A DNA stretch of 64,000 nucleotides. It comes from Nemania diffusa. Taxonomy: Eukaryota; Ascomycota; Sordariomycetes; Xylariales; Xylariaceae. The notes below the pieces were generated by a model. That model was not told where the DNA came from. It made no database searches and worked only from the letters and a program-made list of their open reading frames with translations. Positions 47,525 to 61,551 of this stretch are shown one piece after another. Both the position numbers and the translations under genes were made by a program. The stretch is taken from NCBI GenBank assembly GCA_038501195.1, contig JBBPUQ010000005.1:248001-312000 (forward strand), read 5' to 3'. Every line of letters starts with the position of its first letter. The stretch's first letter is position 1.

Positions 47525-50464
47525 TTAATGCAGCTCCCCCGCCACAATCTTAAGCACCTCCTCAACCCCCTTGCGCGCATTCCTCGGATCCTTCGCAACG
47601 CGCTGCCAGACCTCGCCATGCCTAGGCTCGACCCCAACGCACTTCCTGACGACCTCCTCCCGCTTCTCAGGCGTGCCGTGCTCGACGAGGAACTTGTAGT
47701 ACCACCCCCACGAGTCGCCGCGGTCGGAATCGCGCACGAGGGCGCGCTCGAACCAGGCCTGCGCCTTGTCGAGGCGCCGCTCGCCCCAGAAGATGCGCGC
47801 CACGGCGCCGAGCAGCACGGGGTCGTTCTCCGCCTCCTTGACGGCCTCGACGGCGCGCGGCTTGCGCTGCTTGGGCTCCGTGAGGTGCCAGATCTTCTCG
47901 GCCCAGAGGAGCCCCTGCTTGGCCTTGGGCACGTCGCGCCGCGCGCGCTCCATGAGCGACTCGGCCTGCTTGGTGTCGCCGGCGCGGAGCTCGAGGCGCA
48001 CGGACTCGCACCAGAGCTCGGGGGACTTGGGCACCGCGAGGCGGGCGCGGTCGAGCACGGAGCGCGCCTTGGGCAGGAGGCCGGTGGATTCCTCGAGGCG
48101 GGCGTAGAGGAGCCAGAGGGGCACGGAGGCGGGCACGGCCTTGACGCCCGTGGCGTACGCCTCGCGGGCCTGGGGCTTGCGGCCGAGGTCTTCGTAGATC
48201 TGGCCCTTCATCATCCAGAGCTTGGGGTAGGCGGGGAAGAGGTTGAGCGCTTGCTGCACGAGGTCGAGCGCGTCGTCGAGGTTGTTGAGCTGCCGCTCGA
48301 AGGCCACGCTCTTCATCCACACGCGGTCCGTGGGCGCCTCCTGTCGGGCCTGCTTTAGCAGCCCACGGGCCTGCTCGGTTTGGTCGTTCTCGGCTTCGAG
48401 CTTGACGGCGGCGAGCCATATGTCCTCGTTGTTGGGGTTCTGCTGGAACGCGCGGGCGAGGACGCGGCGCGCGTTGTCGACCTCGCCGGCTTGCCACTTC
48501 TCCTTGGCGAGCATCATCCACAGCACCTCGCTATGAGGTACCGCGTTCACCGCCTTCTCCAGCACTTGCCAGAGATCCTCTCTTTTACCGTAATTTCTCT
48601 CGAGATCTGCGGCTGCGAGCCATATGGTTTTGCTAGTGGGGAAGACACGCAAGGCATACGCGTAGATAGCCCGAGACGTTTCGTACATTCCTCTATTGAT
48701 ACTTCCACGTGCGTCTTCTAGCCATGTCTCTTTGCGATCGTCATCCTCGTCTAGGCCGTAGCCTAGAGTCTCTCGTATGATCGCGCCACAAGTGATGATA
48801 GCGCCCTCTTCTTCGCATTTCTCGGCCTCCGTAATCCATTCCTCTCGCTTTGGCATAGCTGACTCTTTCACTAATACCTGTGCCGCACGTTTCATGACAT
48901 TGACCTTCTCGCCTTGCCCGAGTTGCTCTTGTAACCTAGCAGCGGCAATCCAGATCTCGTAAGATGTCGGGCAATGTTTACGAGCTCTGTTGAGTACCTT
49001 CTGCGCGTTCTCGGGGGTTTCAAGACGGGCCAGCGCGAGCCATAAATCAACAGATAATGGAATTAACTCGGTAGCCTTCGCGAGGAGCAATTTCGCATCC
49101 TCAGGATCATCTTCGAGGCTGACAGCCTCTTTCCACAATGCTTCGGAATCGGAGTTGTGATCAAGAGCTTGCCGTATTACTCTCTTCTTGGATCGCGTGT
49201 CGTCTTCTAGCTTCATCGCTTCAACCCATAATCGCACCGAGCGGCTGTTCTTTCGGATGGCATTTGCAGCAATGATCCTGGCGTTCTTCTTGTCGTTTAG
49301 TCGGATATTCTCCAGCCACGCGTCTTCGCTCTTAGGACAGTGGTCGCAACCTCGAGCTATGACATTACGTGCTGCTACTATCTTGCCTGCAAGCTCCTCA
49401 AGACGGGCCGCTGCAATCCAGCCCGGACCGTTATTCGGATTCGTCTTGATGACCGATTCGAGTAGTTCTCTGACTCGGTTTATGTCGCCAACTTGGGCAG
49501 CGCTTTCGGGCAGTTGTGATTTCGCAAGGCTTGTCAAGTAGCCCTTGGCGTCTACACTTGTGCTAGTTCCATTCTGGGAAGCCTGGTCTAGCCTCACTTG
49601 TAGAACCTTATCTCTCGCTTGTCCTATCTTGGCGAAATCCGTTACGGTTCCGTCGGTGCCATTCTTGGAAGCGGCAGAGGAGGCGGCGCCATCGTCGGCT
49701 ACAGTCGTGCCCAGTTCGCCGGCGCTACTCGCCGCAGCCAGGACACTGTCGGGCACGGCATAGAAGCGTTCGTGTCTCGCCTGTCTCGCACGTTTGTTCC
49801 GGCCAGTGAGATCGCCGACTTCGGGGAGTGCGGCCCACTCGTCTTCGGTGATGCTTTCGAGGCCTCGTTTTAAGTCGGCGAACTGTTGAGAGATCTTGGG
49901 GTTCTTGCGCTCGTATTCTTCGCGTTCAGCCTGCTCGCGGGCTTCCCTACTCGAGTGACAATGGTCGGTAATCTGCTTTACTACTTCCGAGATGAACGGT
50001 GAACTAGCTGGGGGTGGGGGATTATGGCAAAGGCAAAGGCGAAAGTAAAGGCAAAGGGATTTCGAGAGGATTCGTGGAAAAGGGCTGGTAGTAAGTACTA
50101 ACCTTCTTGTTCTTCGACGTTTGTCCATCTTCTCATCTACCTCGCGGAATATCCGATCGGCCTCGTCATCGTCTTTATCATATATGCCGCCTGCAAAGAG
50201 GCCGACCTCGTTGTCGGGGTCTTGGAATCGCTCATCGTTCTCTTCCTCCTCGGCGGCCTGGTCCTTCTTCTTGCCGGCGACTGCATCGCTAAAGCCGAGC
50301 TGTGCGGCGCGCTTCGCGAGCGCCTCCTTTATCTGGTCTTCGGAAGGCCCCTCACGTGCTGGGCCTAGATCTGAGCGTGTTGTGAAGCCGGTAGCACCAC
50401 GTCCCAGCCCAGCGACGTAGTTCTCGGGCGCCGGTTGTGATAAGAAGTCGCGTCGACCTGTCAT
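47525..50464 (-). CDS. PRP6: U4/U6-U5 tri-snRNP splicing factor Prp6
   Basis: The bridging protein of the U4/U6.U5 tri-snRNP, needed for spliceosome assembly (human PRPF6, S. pombe prp1). Exons 50464-50103 and 49946-47525 give 927 residues, matching the 900-940 expected. The 156-bp intron (GTTAGT ... GAGTAG) has no in-frame stop, so the uncorrected frame reads through it and inserts 52 foreign residues between RRRTRR and EAREQAE. The N-terminal PRP1 domain carries YVAGLGRGATGFTTRSDLGP and GLFAGGIYDKDDDEAD, then FADLKRGLESITEDEW. About 18 HAT/TPR-like helical repeats fill the rest, with signatures such as PNNGPGWIAAARLEELAGK and CPKSEDAWLENIRLN. The 3' half of the gene is very GC-rich, so long opposite-strand frames there are shadows. 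It is divergent from DIM1. Confidence 0.95.
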   Translation of the reverse strand: MTGRRDFLSQPAPENYVAGLGRGATGFTTRSDLGPAREGPSEDQIKEALAKRAAQLGFSDAVAGKKKDQAAEEEENDERFQDPDNEVGLFAGGIYDKDDDEADRIFREVDEKMDKRRRTRRLVLTTSPFPRILSKSLCLYFRLCLCHNPPPPASSPFISEVVKQITDHCHSSREAREQAEREEYERKNPKISQQFADLKRGLESITEDEWAALPEVGDLTGRNKRARQARHERFYAVPDSVLAAASSAGELGTTVADDGAASSAASKNGTDGTVTDFAKIGQARDKVLQVRLDQASQNGTSTSVDAKGYLTSLAKSQLPESAAQVGDINRVRELLESVIKTNPNNGPGWIAAARLEELAGKIVAARNVIARGCDHCPKSEDAWLENIRLNDKKNARIIAANAIRKNSRSVRLWVEAMKLEDDTRSKKRVIRQALDHNSDSEALWKEAVSLEDDPEDAKLLLAKATELIPLSVDLWLALARLETPENAQKVLNRARKHCPTSYEIWIAAARLQEQLGQGEKVNVMKRAAQVLVKESAMPKREEWITEAEKCEEEGAIITCGAIIRETLGYGLDEDDDRKETWLEDARGSINRGMYETSRAIYAYALRVFPTSKTIWLAAADLERNYGKREDLWQVLEKAVNAVPHSEVLWMMLAKEKWQAGEVDNARRVLARAFQQNPNNEDIWLAAVKLEAENDQTEQARGLLKQARQEAPTDRVWMKSVAFERQLNNLDDALDLVQQALNLFPAYPKLWMMKGQIYEDLGRKPQAREAYATGVKAVPASVPLWLLYARLEESTGLLPKARSVLDRARLAVPKSPELWCESVRLELRAGDTKQAESLMERARRDVPKAKQGLLWAEKIWHLTEPKQRKPRAVEAVKEAENDPVLLGAVARIFWGERRLDKAQAWFERALVRDSDRGDSWGWYYKFLVEHGTPEKREEVVRKCVGVEPRHGEVWQRVAKDPRNARKGVEEVLKIVAGELH

Positions 50465-51013
50465 GGTGACGTCGTCGGGTGTATGTCTCGATTCCTTTTT
50501 CGCAACAGTCGCAGGGAAAAATGATTGTAATTATAGATGGGATATGTAGATAAGGTGTATCGGTAGAAACTGGGAGCTTTGGCGCGGGCGCAGTTTGGTC
50601 TTATAAAGCTAATGTTGCAGAATGCTCAACAAAATGCGAACTCATAAATCTAGGTAGACTAGCCTAGGTACCTATTAAGGTAGAGCAAGCTGGTTTAGGT
50701 AACTTTAGAGATGGGTGACCTAGGATATAGATAAGATAAGGGGGAAAGAGTGGGGATACCGCAGCCCACTTCAGCTTCATTGACTTGTTAGGTAAGTATT
50801 AAAAAAAAGAGAACGATTAAAGTGCCCCTCGGACTCACATGCATGGAATACTGCTTGATACTGTTCAAACTTCATTCACCTCCGGCACCCTTACCGCTCT
50901 ACTGCTCGCTACTCGGTAAACCAACGCCACCTATATAATCAAATAGGTCTCCGAGACCTCAACGGTCGGTTTAAAAGAAACAACCAAAAACTCGGACTCG
51001 TCTATTGCCTAGC
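50465..51013. promoter_or_regulatory. shared promoter of PRP6 and DIM1
   Basis: A 549-bp divergent region between a splicing-factor gene and an rRNA methylase gene. It contains CCTAGG and CCTA words near 50662-50676 and a short A-rich stretch near 50800-50815. No defined operator is recognised. Confidence 0.4.
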
Positions 51014-53538
<2,525 letters not shown>

Positions 53539-54091
53539 AGGATGGGGATGGCTATACGCACCTGTCTCGATAAAAGTTGCAGAGTTATATACTCTGGGGA
53601 GGCTTCCCTCGTGGACGGTGGGGCCTGGAGTTTGGCGTTGAGGACGGAGAAAAAACTAGATGGCAATACCCTGCTTTGTATTCTCTAAACGAAGTCTACG
53701 GGACATGAACGAAGTGCTTAAATATATGACATTACAGCATGCACACTACAGTGCGTGACACATTGGGCCGTAAGAGCACCGGCTGCGTGAGGTTGGTGGG
53801 TACTAATAGGAACTCAGCCAGTTTTCGTTTGCAGTCAGTCAAGACGCCTTCTTATTTAAGCCAAGCCTACATATTGCTACATTTTATACGCATGTCTCCA
53901 GGTTTTCAGCTCCGAGAAATTCGACGTAAGGGTTGATTGAAATTACTACAAGGAGAGGACATTATAAAGCACACAGGATAACCGGCGTTGCCCATGCACG
54001 AGATGCAAGTAATGATGCGTCTTGATGAAGCAGATATACATATTAAGGAATAACATTAGAAAGTCTCAACTCAACATGCCCACCCTAGTAC
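53539..54091. other. gene-free 3' flanks of DIM1 and CWH-like gene
   Basis: Convergent intergenic space with no supportable gene. The open frame at 53739-53936 lacks any recognisable feature. Confidence 0.4.
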
Positions 54092-54636
54092 TTATTTGCC
54101 ACCGAACCAACTCGAGATACCGCTCTTCGCCTTGGACGCCTCGGCCTCGACCTTGTTATCGAACTCGTTGATCTTCTTCGAGGCGGCGTTTTTGGTGTCC
54201 TTGGAATACGCCTCGGCATCGGCTCTGGCCTTGGACAGCTCGGCTTCTGTCTTGCTTAACTGCGGGGTGGAAAGGGGAGAGTTAGTCCGCGGGAACATAT
54301 AGAAGAGATAGAGCATGTTTGTAAAGGGAAACGTACTGAGCTATCGACTTTCGCACCGACCTTCTTGCCTAGTCCCTCGGCCTCCTCCTTGCCGTGATTC
54401 GCCTCGCGCTGGAACTTGCCGGATAGCTTGTGTACGTCGGCTACATTGTCGTGCGTCTATGTCAGCTCTTGTCTATATTTTTTTATTTATAAAAAGGAAA
54501 GATTCTCGGTCAGTGTTTGCATACCCTCGGCCTGCTTCTGAGCAGCCTTGCCATCGCCGCCTGCGGTGTAGAGGTAGTATCCGATACCAGCTGCGGCAGT
54601 ACCGCCGAGCACGAGGGGCACGCGAGATCGAGACAT
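54092..54636 (-). CDS. small membrane-anchored protein, calcofluor-white-hypersensitivity type
   Basis: A small fungal protein of the kind often annotated as calcofluor white hypersensitive protein; its molecular function is not established. Exons 54636-54525, 54440-54337 and 54259-54092 give 127 residues, all junctions GT-AG and in frame. The N-terminus MSRSRVPLVLGGTAAAGIGY (1-20) is a short basic lead followed by a Gly/Ala-rich membrane segment, resembling an N-terminal anchor, possibly mitochondrial. The rest is a charged, Ala/Lys/Glu-rich helix (KTEAELSKARADAEAYSKD), probably coiled coil. It ends in the conserved SSWFGGK. It reads convergently towards DIM1. The name comes from similarity of the two ends only, and cell-wall involvement here is not shown by the sequence. 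Confidence 0.82.
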
Positions 54637-56122
54637 TATGATTTTAGGGCGGCGGTGATGATGGGAGGGTAGAGTTTATTATTGCTTGTATACACACTAC
54701 CTAAAAGTAATAAAACAAGAGTGGTTTGATTTGCGGCAGTTTTGGACAAATTGTCGTATGTCTTCTGCTGTAACAAATGGTGCAATGGTGGTGATGGTGG
54801 TGGTTGTTAGAGTGTATGTGGTGGGTGGTGTTGGGTTTGGATTGGGTAAAGGTGAGGAAGAGCAGCACCTGGGCACGAAGAGGGGTTTATGAAATCATCG
54901 AATGGCCTGACTCTCGTTTCTGAACCCCCAAGCTCTTCCTCCCATTCTTGGGGAGCTCTTCCCTACCTATGCGTGGTAGTATTGCACTGCGACAGACGGT
55001 GGATGGTTGGTTGGTTGGTTGAACTCGTTGTAGACTTGGGGAGACATGACGTAGCATAACATGTTCTGGAATGCGGGGAGCTCACCTAGACCGCATGCGA
55101 CCTGTATACTATTACCTAAAGTGCCCACTATAACTTATACAGTACCTCTATGTTCAGTACTGTTGCTCAGGCAGTTGTCTTATACAATTATACTCATAGG
55201 TCATAAAAGAACATGAAGAGGCGGAATTACAGCTTATAGAATGAATATACTATGTACCTTCTAGATACTTACAGAAAAAAAGCAGGCCCATATTCCAGAG
55301 CCCGGTTCCGTCATTAGCCCAAATCCGTTCATTCAATTATACCTACCTCGGCCTAGATGTTGTGCATAGCTCAAAAGTCTTGGTCGATCAAAATAATATT
55401 ACATCATTGCAGCTCTTTCAGTTATTGTCAGAAATTATTTAATTCATATCTTTGTGTATAACTTTTCCCTCCCTACCTATATCGTTAATCCTAATTGTTT
55501 ACTTATCATACCATACACATCACGATCAATTGACGTGCAATATGCCTACATATGTACACGTACAATACACGGCAGCAGACAGACATGGGGGTCTGTGCGT
55601 GTGTGCCTACCGAGGGAGGGAGGTAGGGGGTCGGAGCTGTTGTAGCGGCAACAGCAAGCTAAACCTGCCCCATCGCAGCCGCCATCGTCATCATCCATGC
55701 CACTAGCTCCCGCTTGAAATATTTAGCCTCCTGTCTTATTGCTAGGTAGGTCTGCCTACCTCCTTACATCAGGTAGAGCAGGTACGTTGTGCCCACAGGT
55801 AGGCAGATTGAAATTGGCCTCTTTTAACGACTACGACTGCCCGTCTACTTTGCTCTCCTGCTTGGATTTCTCCTCTTCGCTTTCCCCCTTCGACCTCCTC
55901 ATCCTCGTGTGCTTGTACTCTGTAACAAGATTGCAGCGCATATCTTTGAGTCGCCGCCATAATTCGCCAGTCTCTAGATAGCTACCTACCTAAGTAATAG
56001 TAATTCTTTTCAGCTGAACATTTACAAGCAGCCTCCTTCCCACGCCCGCGTCACACGCCAGGTGCTTGTGCATCTGCGTCGCTATCTCTCGCTACTATGC
56101 TGGAGCGCGACGAGCTCTAGCT
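54637..56122. promoter_or_regulatory. divergent intergenic region, CWH-like and DysF genes
   Basis: About 1.5 kb containing both promoters. It holds a GT-rich stretch at 54780-54850, a GGTT repeat of four units at 55004-55020 and CCTACC words at 55740-55765. No further gene is supportable; open frames here are short and overlapping. Confidence 0.4.
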
Positions 56123-57574
56123 ATGTCCCACCACAAAGCTCGTGTGCGGAGTTCTCGTCGTGCGCCTCCGCTCGCCGATAAAGACATCGACCATGAGATC
56201 AACCTTATCGACCACGACGGCTCGACGAATTCGCCAGATACCAAGTCTCCAAGCATCGAGTCGAGCCGGTCGAGCCAAATCGTGACCCAGTCCACGTCCG
56301 ATCAGCCGCTAGCCCGCTCGGAATCCCAAGCGCCCCTGACCCAACAAGCGAGCGAGAACGGAAAGCTATCTAATGATGGAGAGCCAGAGGCTAGTCCCTC
56401 TCGGGCCCTACGCATAAGTGAACCTCCTCGCGATGAGGACGTCGAGTCTTTGAGTCCAGAGCGCGCCTCAGGTGCAGCCCAGAATACAGATAATGATACC
56501 CAAAGGCCGATTGGTCGGCCTAGCACAGGCAGTCGAGAGACCAAGCGCCTCTCACATCTGCTGGAAGAACCCGAAACAGAAATTGATATACTGTATGAGA
56601 ACCAGCGCGGCGGTTTCCTATGTGGTATTCCCCTGTTCTCCTCTGCAGCATTGGGGAACCTCGACCCCCCGGCCTGGACCAACTTTGCCCATAATCCTAG
56701 TCCGACCAACACCCAAACAGCCCAAGTACCTGACCCGAGCTGGCAGTGGGCTTGGCCTGAGTGGCGCATAAACCATGACGACCAAATCCAAGCCGATGGC
56801 GACGGTTGGGAATACTCGTTTATGTTTTCTAAGAAGTTTTCATGGCATCGGCCAAGTTGGTACAATTCGTTTGTCCGGAGAAGAGCATGGATCAGAAGAC
56901 GGATAAAAATTAGTATCGGATATCAAACGACAGACGAGCATGCCATGAACCCAGCTTACTTCACGGTGTCGGCAAGGCAAAGAGAACCGAGCCCTTTTAC
57001 GACGTCGAGTGAGGTAGAAAGAGGCAGCATTGACAGACAGTCGCGGGCGTCGCGCGGGGGCTCTAGATTGTCACGGGAGAGGTCAAGAGGCGACATGGAC
57101 AGCTCCGTGGTCCCCCTTGAAGTTAGGACTACGGAAGACTTAATGACTATTCTCAGACAATCGCGCATCGACCGGGAGAGGCTCGAGGCAGTCGAAAACT
57201 ATATCAATAACTGTAGCGATGACTTGTTGCACCTACAGAACTACATGCACGAGATCATGTCCATGTTTGTCTTCCAAACATCTCGGAAGACACTCCTAGC
57301 ACGACTCACACAATTGCATGATGATGTTGTTGGTGAGAATGGTGGGACAGGTGGCGCGAACAAAGGGAAATCAGCAGTAACTACGGCCAAGGATGGGAAT
57401 CTAGCTGAGGCGATTAAGCACGCCGACGAGGAAGTGCGCCGGTTAGAATATTGGAGCGATATCAAAGGAATGGCTGAAAATGGCGAGGCGGTTTGCGCCG
57501 TGGATCAGAAGCAGTGGGACTCGGGCTGGAAAGGATTGGACAAGAGTGGTGCAAAAGGCATCGACGAAAGCTGA
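56123..57574 (+). CDS. DysF (peroxin/dysferlin) domain protein, Spo73/Mug65 type
   Basis: Single-exon protein of 483 residues starting at ATG 56123 (MSHHKARVRSSRR); the frame is open 57 nt further up but only from a TTG. After a disordered, Ser/Glu-rich region of 150 residues comes a DysF domain at about 155-270, with ILYENQRGGFLCGIPLFSS at its start (DysFN) and the tryptophan-rich WQWAWPEWRI, GWEYSFMFSKKFSWHRP and FVRRRAWIRRR arginine/aromatic pattern (DysFC). The C-terminal 150 residues are helical (RIDRERLEAVENYINNCSDD). Relatives are S. pombe Mug65 and S. cerevisiae Spo73, which act with Spo71 in prospore membrane shape; in filamentous fungi the role is unknown. A peroxisome or organelle-membrane contact role is an alternative suggested by the domain's occurrence in yeast Pex30-type proteins. 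No TM segment is visible. Confidence 0.87.
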   Translation: MSHHKARVRSSRRAPPLADKDIDHEINLIDHDGSTNSPDTKSPSIESSRSSQIVTQSTSDQPLARSESQAPLTQQASENGKLSNDGEPEASPSRALRISEPPRDEDVESLSPERASGAAQNTDNDTQRPIGRPSTGSRETKRLSHLLEEPETEIDILYENQRGGFLCGIPLFSSAALGNLDPPAWTNFAHNPSPTNTQTAQVPDPSWQWAWPEWRINHDDQIQADGDGWEYSFMFSKKFSWHRPSWYNSFVRRRAWIRRRIKISIGYQTTDEHAMNPAYFTVSARQREPSPFTTSSEVERGSIDRQSRASRGGSRLSRERSRGDMDSSVVPLEVRTTEDLMTILRQSRIDRERLEAVENYINNCSDDLLHLQNYMHEIMSMFVFQTSRKTLLARLTQLHDDVVGENGGTGGANKGKSAVTTAKDGNLAEAIKHADEEVRRLEYWSDIKGMAENGEAVCAVDQKQWDSGWKGLDKSGAKGIDES

Positions 57575-59808
57575 AGAGGATGATTCAATTCCGCGATAGG
57601 CTCAGCAGATACAGCTGGTAGGTAGGTGGTGTAGGTATGCGTTTGTGAGTATATTGATAGCTAGCTAGGCCTCCGAGGAGTCTCCGAGGAGCTGCGCTTC
57701 AGCATGGGCACGAAGACAGACATGGATACAGTGGACAGCCACAGGAACGGGTGGGTTTGGTTTTGCGAGGGATTGCAGGAGGAGCGTATGTTTCTTTTTT
57801 TGGAATACATGCAGTACACTAAGGAGACATACGAGACGCCATTATACCGACCTACCCAATCCAACCCGACTTGCCTTAGAAATGACAGCTACATACAGTA
57901 CAGTAGGTATGTACGGTGATCAGTGGGGGCGAGTGGATAAACGGATGCATCCACACTACTTATGTATCTGCCTAGTGTTCACCAGAGGTATCTTGGTGTG
58001 TATGGGTGGTGTTGTACGTATGAAGTGGTATGGACATTCGCCACATTATCGCGAAAAACGAAAAAGGACAAGCATAGGCACTTAGCGGCGGCACTTATTT
58101 CACGTTGTCTACAAGACGCCACACTACGCGATACTACATACGCGACACTACAGTACGTAGTAGACACACAGAGACACACACACTTTGCTGCTCACCACAC
58201 GCAGTACCGGCCCGGGTTTTTCGTCTGACCACTTTCTCGTCGTGTGTAACTGGGTGGCAATGTGTTATTGGCTTAGGAAAGCCAATATCCGCCTGCACGC
58301 CCATTGCCCTCGCACATTCGCCCACGCCGCCCAGACGCCAGGACGCGAGGACGCCAAAAGCCGTTTTCCGTTGGGCTGTCAGATATGAGAAGTGACAGAC
58401 AGCTGGGCCAGAACGCTGTTGTATTGGATTGTGCGCCGATGCCCAGCAACTGCAAACCTCCCTTCCTCTTAGGGCAGGACGGCTCAGCCGCAGCGGGACG
58501 GCCCAAGAGGAACCCGAATAGCTATTGAGTGCGGCTCAATGTTAGCGCACCTGTCACAAGTCCAGCTTTTGACATCTACACTGTATGAACCCGATAGACA
58601 GAGGCAGCCAAGCCAAACAAATGTAATGTATGTACATACATATATACATACATACCTGTACCTACCTACTGGCAGCTGTACAGTACGTATATCTATGTAT
58701 GCATACAGGCCTAACTGAGATCGTTTTCGCTGCTCGCTCTCCGCTTTCCCTCTTAGGGGGCTCGCTGACATATGCTTCCGATGTCTAGGTCCCAAGAGAA
58801 TCTAGCCTACCTCTTACCCATGTCGGTGATTTCTTTTAATTTTTTTTTCTCTCACCTGCAGCCTCGCGATGTCACACCGCATGTCAACGGTTCAAACCGC
58901 TTACCTGGTCTGGCGTTGGCCTGGGTCTCGGTCTCGTCTAGCATCTCATCATACCTAGCTATCTCCTTACCTATCTCACACACCACACGGCTACCTTGAC
59001 GTTCAGCTCCTCACATCTACAGTATGTATGTAGTGAGCACGTCGTGCTGTGTCGTATCCATCGTATCACTATCTACGTCTTACACTAGGTAGTGTGCCTA
59101 CGCTTAGTTCGGCATTCCCTATCTACCCATTGCGTTGCCGGTGTTCCTGCATAGGTACACAACGAAATGGGGGTCACTGCGCGATATCTCATCAAACTAC
59201 TGTAAGCATTAAAGCATTTTTCCGACCGGTCCAAACCACCCCGGCCGAGATAAAGGCGTCTACACATTACACTACCGTTGTGGGCGCCAGCTGCTCTTAC
59301 GCTATTATACGTGAAGAGAACCGCAGTGGGAAAGAATGTCCGTTTTATTGGCTGCGAGCTGGAGAAACCGGGAACACCATCTATGTCTTGAACTTATGTT
59401 TTTTGCCTATTTGGGGCGATAACCCACGCTATCCCACGTATGTATCTCGTACCTATGTAGCTTATGCTTATGATTTGGTGAGGTCTTTAAGTGGATGAGA
59501 TGAGGGGGAAGGGGAACTGTCGACGTATTTACACTATGTAGCTATGTTTCCGAAGCTTCCAGAGTCTTGGCCGTTGTTATAACCTATAGATAGATCATGG
59601 TATCCGGTCCGTCTCTCCTCCTTCGACCATTCGGAGACCGGTGATATATGCCATAATCCCGTTCGCTGCGTTACCTGGTTGCTTCAATTGGTATCAGCTC
59701 CTGTAGAGAACCGTCGATCGGCCCGTTTTCGTTCTTCTACTTATTACACTGCATAGGCTGCTTGTCGATCTCTCCTAACTCCAGCCCTACCTGTACCCAC
59801 GAATTACT
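57575..59808. other. gene-free intergenic region
   Basis: A 2.2-kb stretch with many short overlapping frames and no supportable gene. A CATA/TACA microsatellite lies at about 58627-58655. The right end is the promoter and leader of the hemerythrin-like protein. Confidence 0.4.
58627..58655. repeat. CATA/TACA microsatellite
   Basis: Alternating TGTA, CATA and TATA units running into CCTACCTAC. A simple sequence repeat with no coding role. Confidence 0.6.
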
Positions 59809-61551
59809 ATGGCGTCGCTGATAAGAGCGAGGCCCAGCGATCAGGGATTGCTCGCCGTGAAGCCATCTTCTCCTCGTGCTACCTCGTTCGGTGGACACAG
59901 ACAGGCGAGTGGAAGTGGAAGTCAGGATATGAAGGCCCAGGGCGAAGTTGTTGCGACGAAGCCTTGGGCCGACCAGCCCTGGCCACTTATCGAGACGCCG
60001 TCGAGGACACAAGCCGTACGTATTTTGTTCTCGTGCTTGTGATAGAAACCTAGGACATCGTCTCTCTTCGCTCGAAAGGGGACAGACTTGCCTATCTCTT
60101 TACTTTCTTGCATGTTATTCATCGCTTATCCTTGGACTCTGTTATTTCACATACTCTTGCATTATTGAGACCGAAAGCCACCAATCGAAGTAGAATAATC
60201 TATCTTGATGATCAGATCGACAGCTGACAGAAGATCTATGTAGATCACCCACCCAGCTCTCCATATCGCCAATGAAATCGCACTCATCCACAATGCCATG
60301 CTACGCGGCCTCAACGCAATCTATCTGCAGGCACCCCACGTGCAAAAGGCCCCAGATGTAGCAGACTTTCTATTTCTAACGCAGAGCTGGAGTACCTGGC
60401 TGCTCGACCACCACAGCCTGAAAGAGGGCACGATGCTCCCCGGGTTCGAAGCCGTGCTCGGCGTGCCGGCGGGCACTTTAACTCTCCCGCAGGGTCGAAG
60501 CAGATCTGCCGAGTCTTCTAATTCTAACCCAGACGAGGACATAATAGCAGCGCTGAAGAGAGACAGTGGAAAGGACAAGGAGGTGTACAGGGGCGAAGAC
60601 GACGAGGAAGAGGAGATGATATCGTTCCTCTTACACCGCGTCTACGCATACGCCTCGGCCACGCACAAGGACCCGCAGGTCTACAACGCGGACACGCTCG
60701 CGGGCCTCCTCGCTGCCCTCGCGACCGCCCTCGTTCCCCATCTCACGAAGCAAGTCGGGCTCCTCATGGCGATGCGAGAGATGTGCCTCGGCGCCTACGC
60801 GCCGCCAGGTACTTCTGCCAACGGAGACGACGTGCCCGGCCCCCTACCCATCCCCATGGTCACGATCACGCGAACGGTATCAAACATGCGCTCCCCCTCC
60901 GGCTCGCCAACCACATCCCCACCGCTCTCCCCCTCCTCCTCGACATTCTCCGCCTCTTCCTCTGCGTCGACATCAGCCTCGTCCCCCGGAAACTCGCCCC
61001 CGCTATCCATCTTCCCGAACTCGTCGCGCGCCCACCCCAAGACCTCCAGCAGTAGCAACGACACCGGAACCACAGCCCGACCCAACCACCCGGGCTCGCA
61101 GACCATGGCGGCAGTCGACAGCGAAGCGCGGGACCGCCTCGCCCGCGCCCGCGCCCTGCTGGAAGCAGGCGACCGCGCGGCGCGCCTCACGAAGGTGTAC
61201 CTCGCGGCCGAGGCGCGCGCGACGGCGGCCATGGACCACTTCGTCGTGCCGCCCATGATCGTGCGGCTGCGCGACGCCACCGTGTCGCTGCCGCCCCTGC
61301 CGCTGTCGCGGACCGCGTCCGCGTCGTCGCTGTCTTCTGCGTCGTCGCATGGGTCGCGGGGGCATGGCGGTGGTGCTGCTGGCATGGGGATGGGGATGGG
61401 GGGAGGGATGAATGCGGGCGATTGGCCGCGCATGTCGATTCCGGCCGTCCATGCTATTGCTGACAAGCTCTCGCCTAGACACGCGGGTGCGTGGAGGTTT
61501 CTGCCGTGCGATGTTTGGGGGCGGCCTAGGGAGTTGCCGTTTGCTGGGTGA
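59809..61551 (+). CDS. divergent hemerythrin-like (HHE) domain protein
   Basis: Exons 59809-60015 and 60244-61551 join in frame to 504 residues; the acceptor used gives WPLIETPSRTQA followed by ITHPALHIANEIALIHN, the usual opening of fungal HHE proteins. The helical bundle then shows HNAMLRGLNAIYLQAPHV and a second helix with LLDHHSLKEGTMLPGFE, supplying an HxxxE iron-ligand pair. In the expected third ligand helix (TALVPHLTKQVGLLMAM) the motif reads HxxxQ. An acidic loop (DDEEEEM) interrupts the domain, and a 120-residue Ser/Pro-rich low-complexity insert (about 270-350) separates it from a conserved-looking tail (RHAGAWRFLPCDVWGRP). Hemerythrin-like domains bind a di-iron centre; whether this one can is doubtful. 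No targeting signal is visible. The 3' half is strongly GC-biased. Confidence 0.8.

Noticed and set aside
47528..48521. Long frames of 276 and 284 codons on both strands
   Set aside because: Shadows of the GC-rich 3' half of PRP6; low-complexity Arg/Ala/Leu translations.
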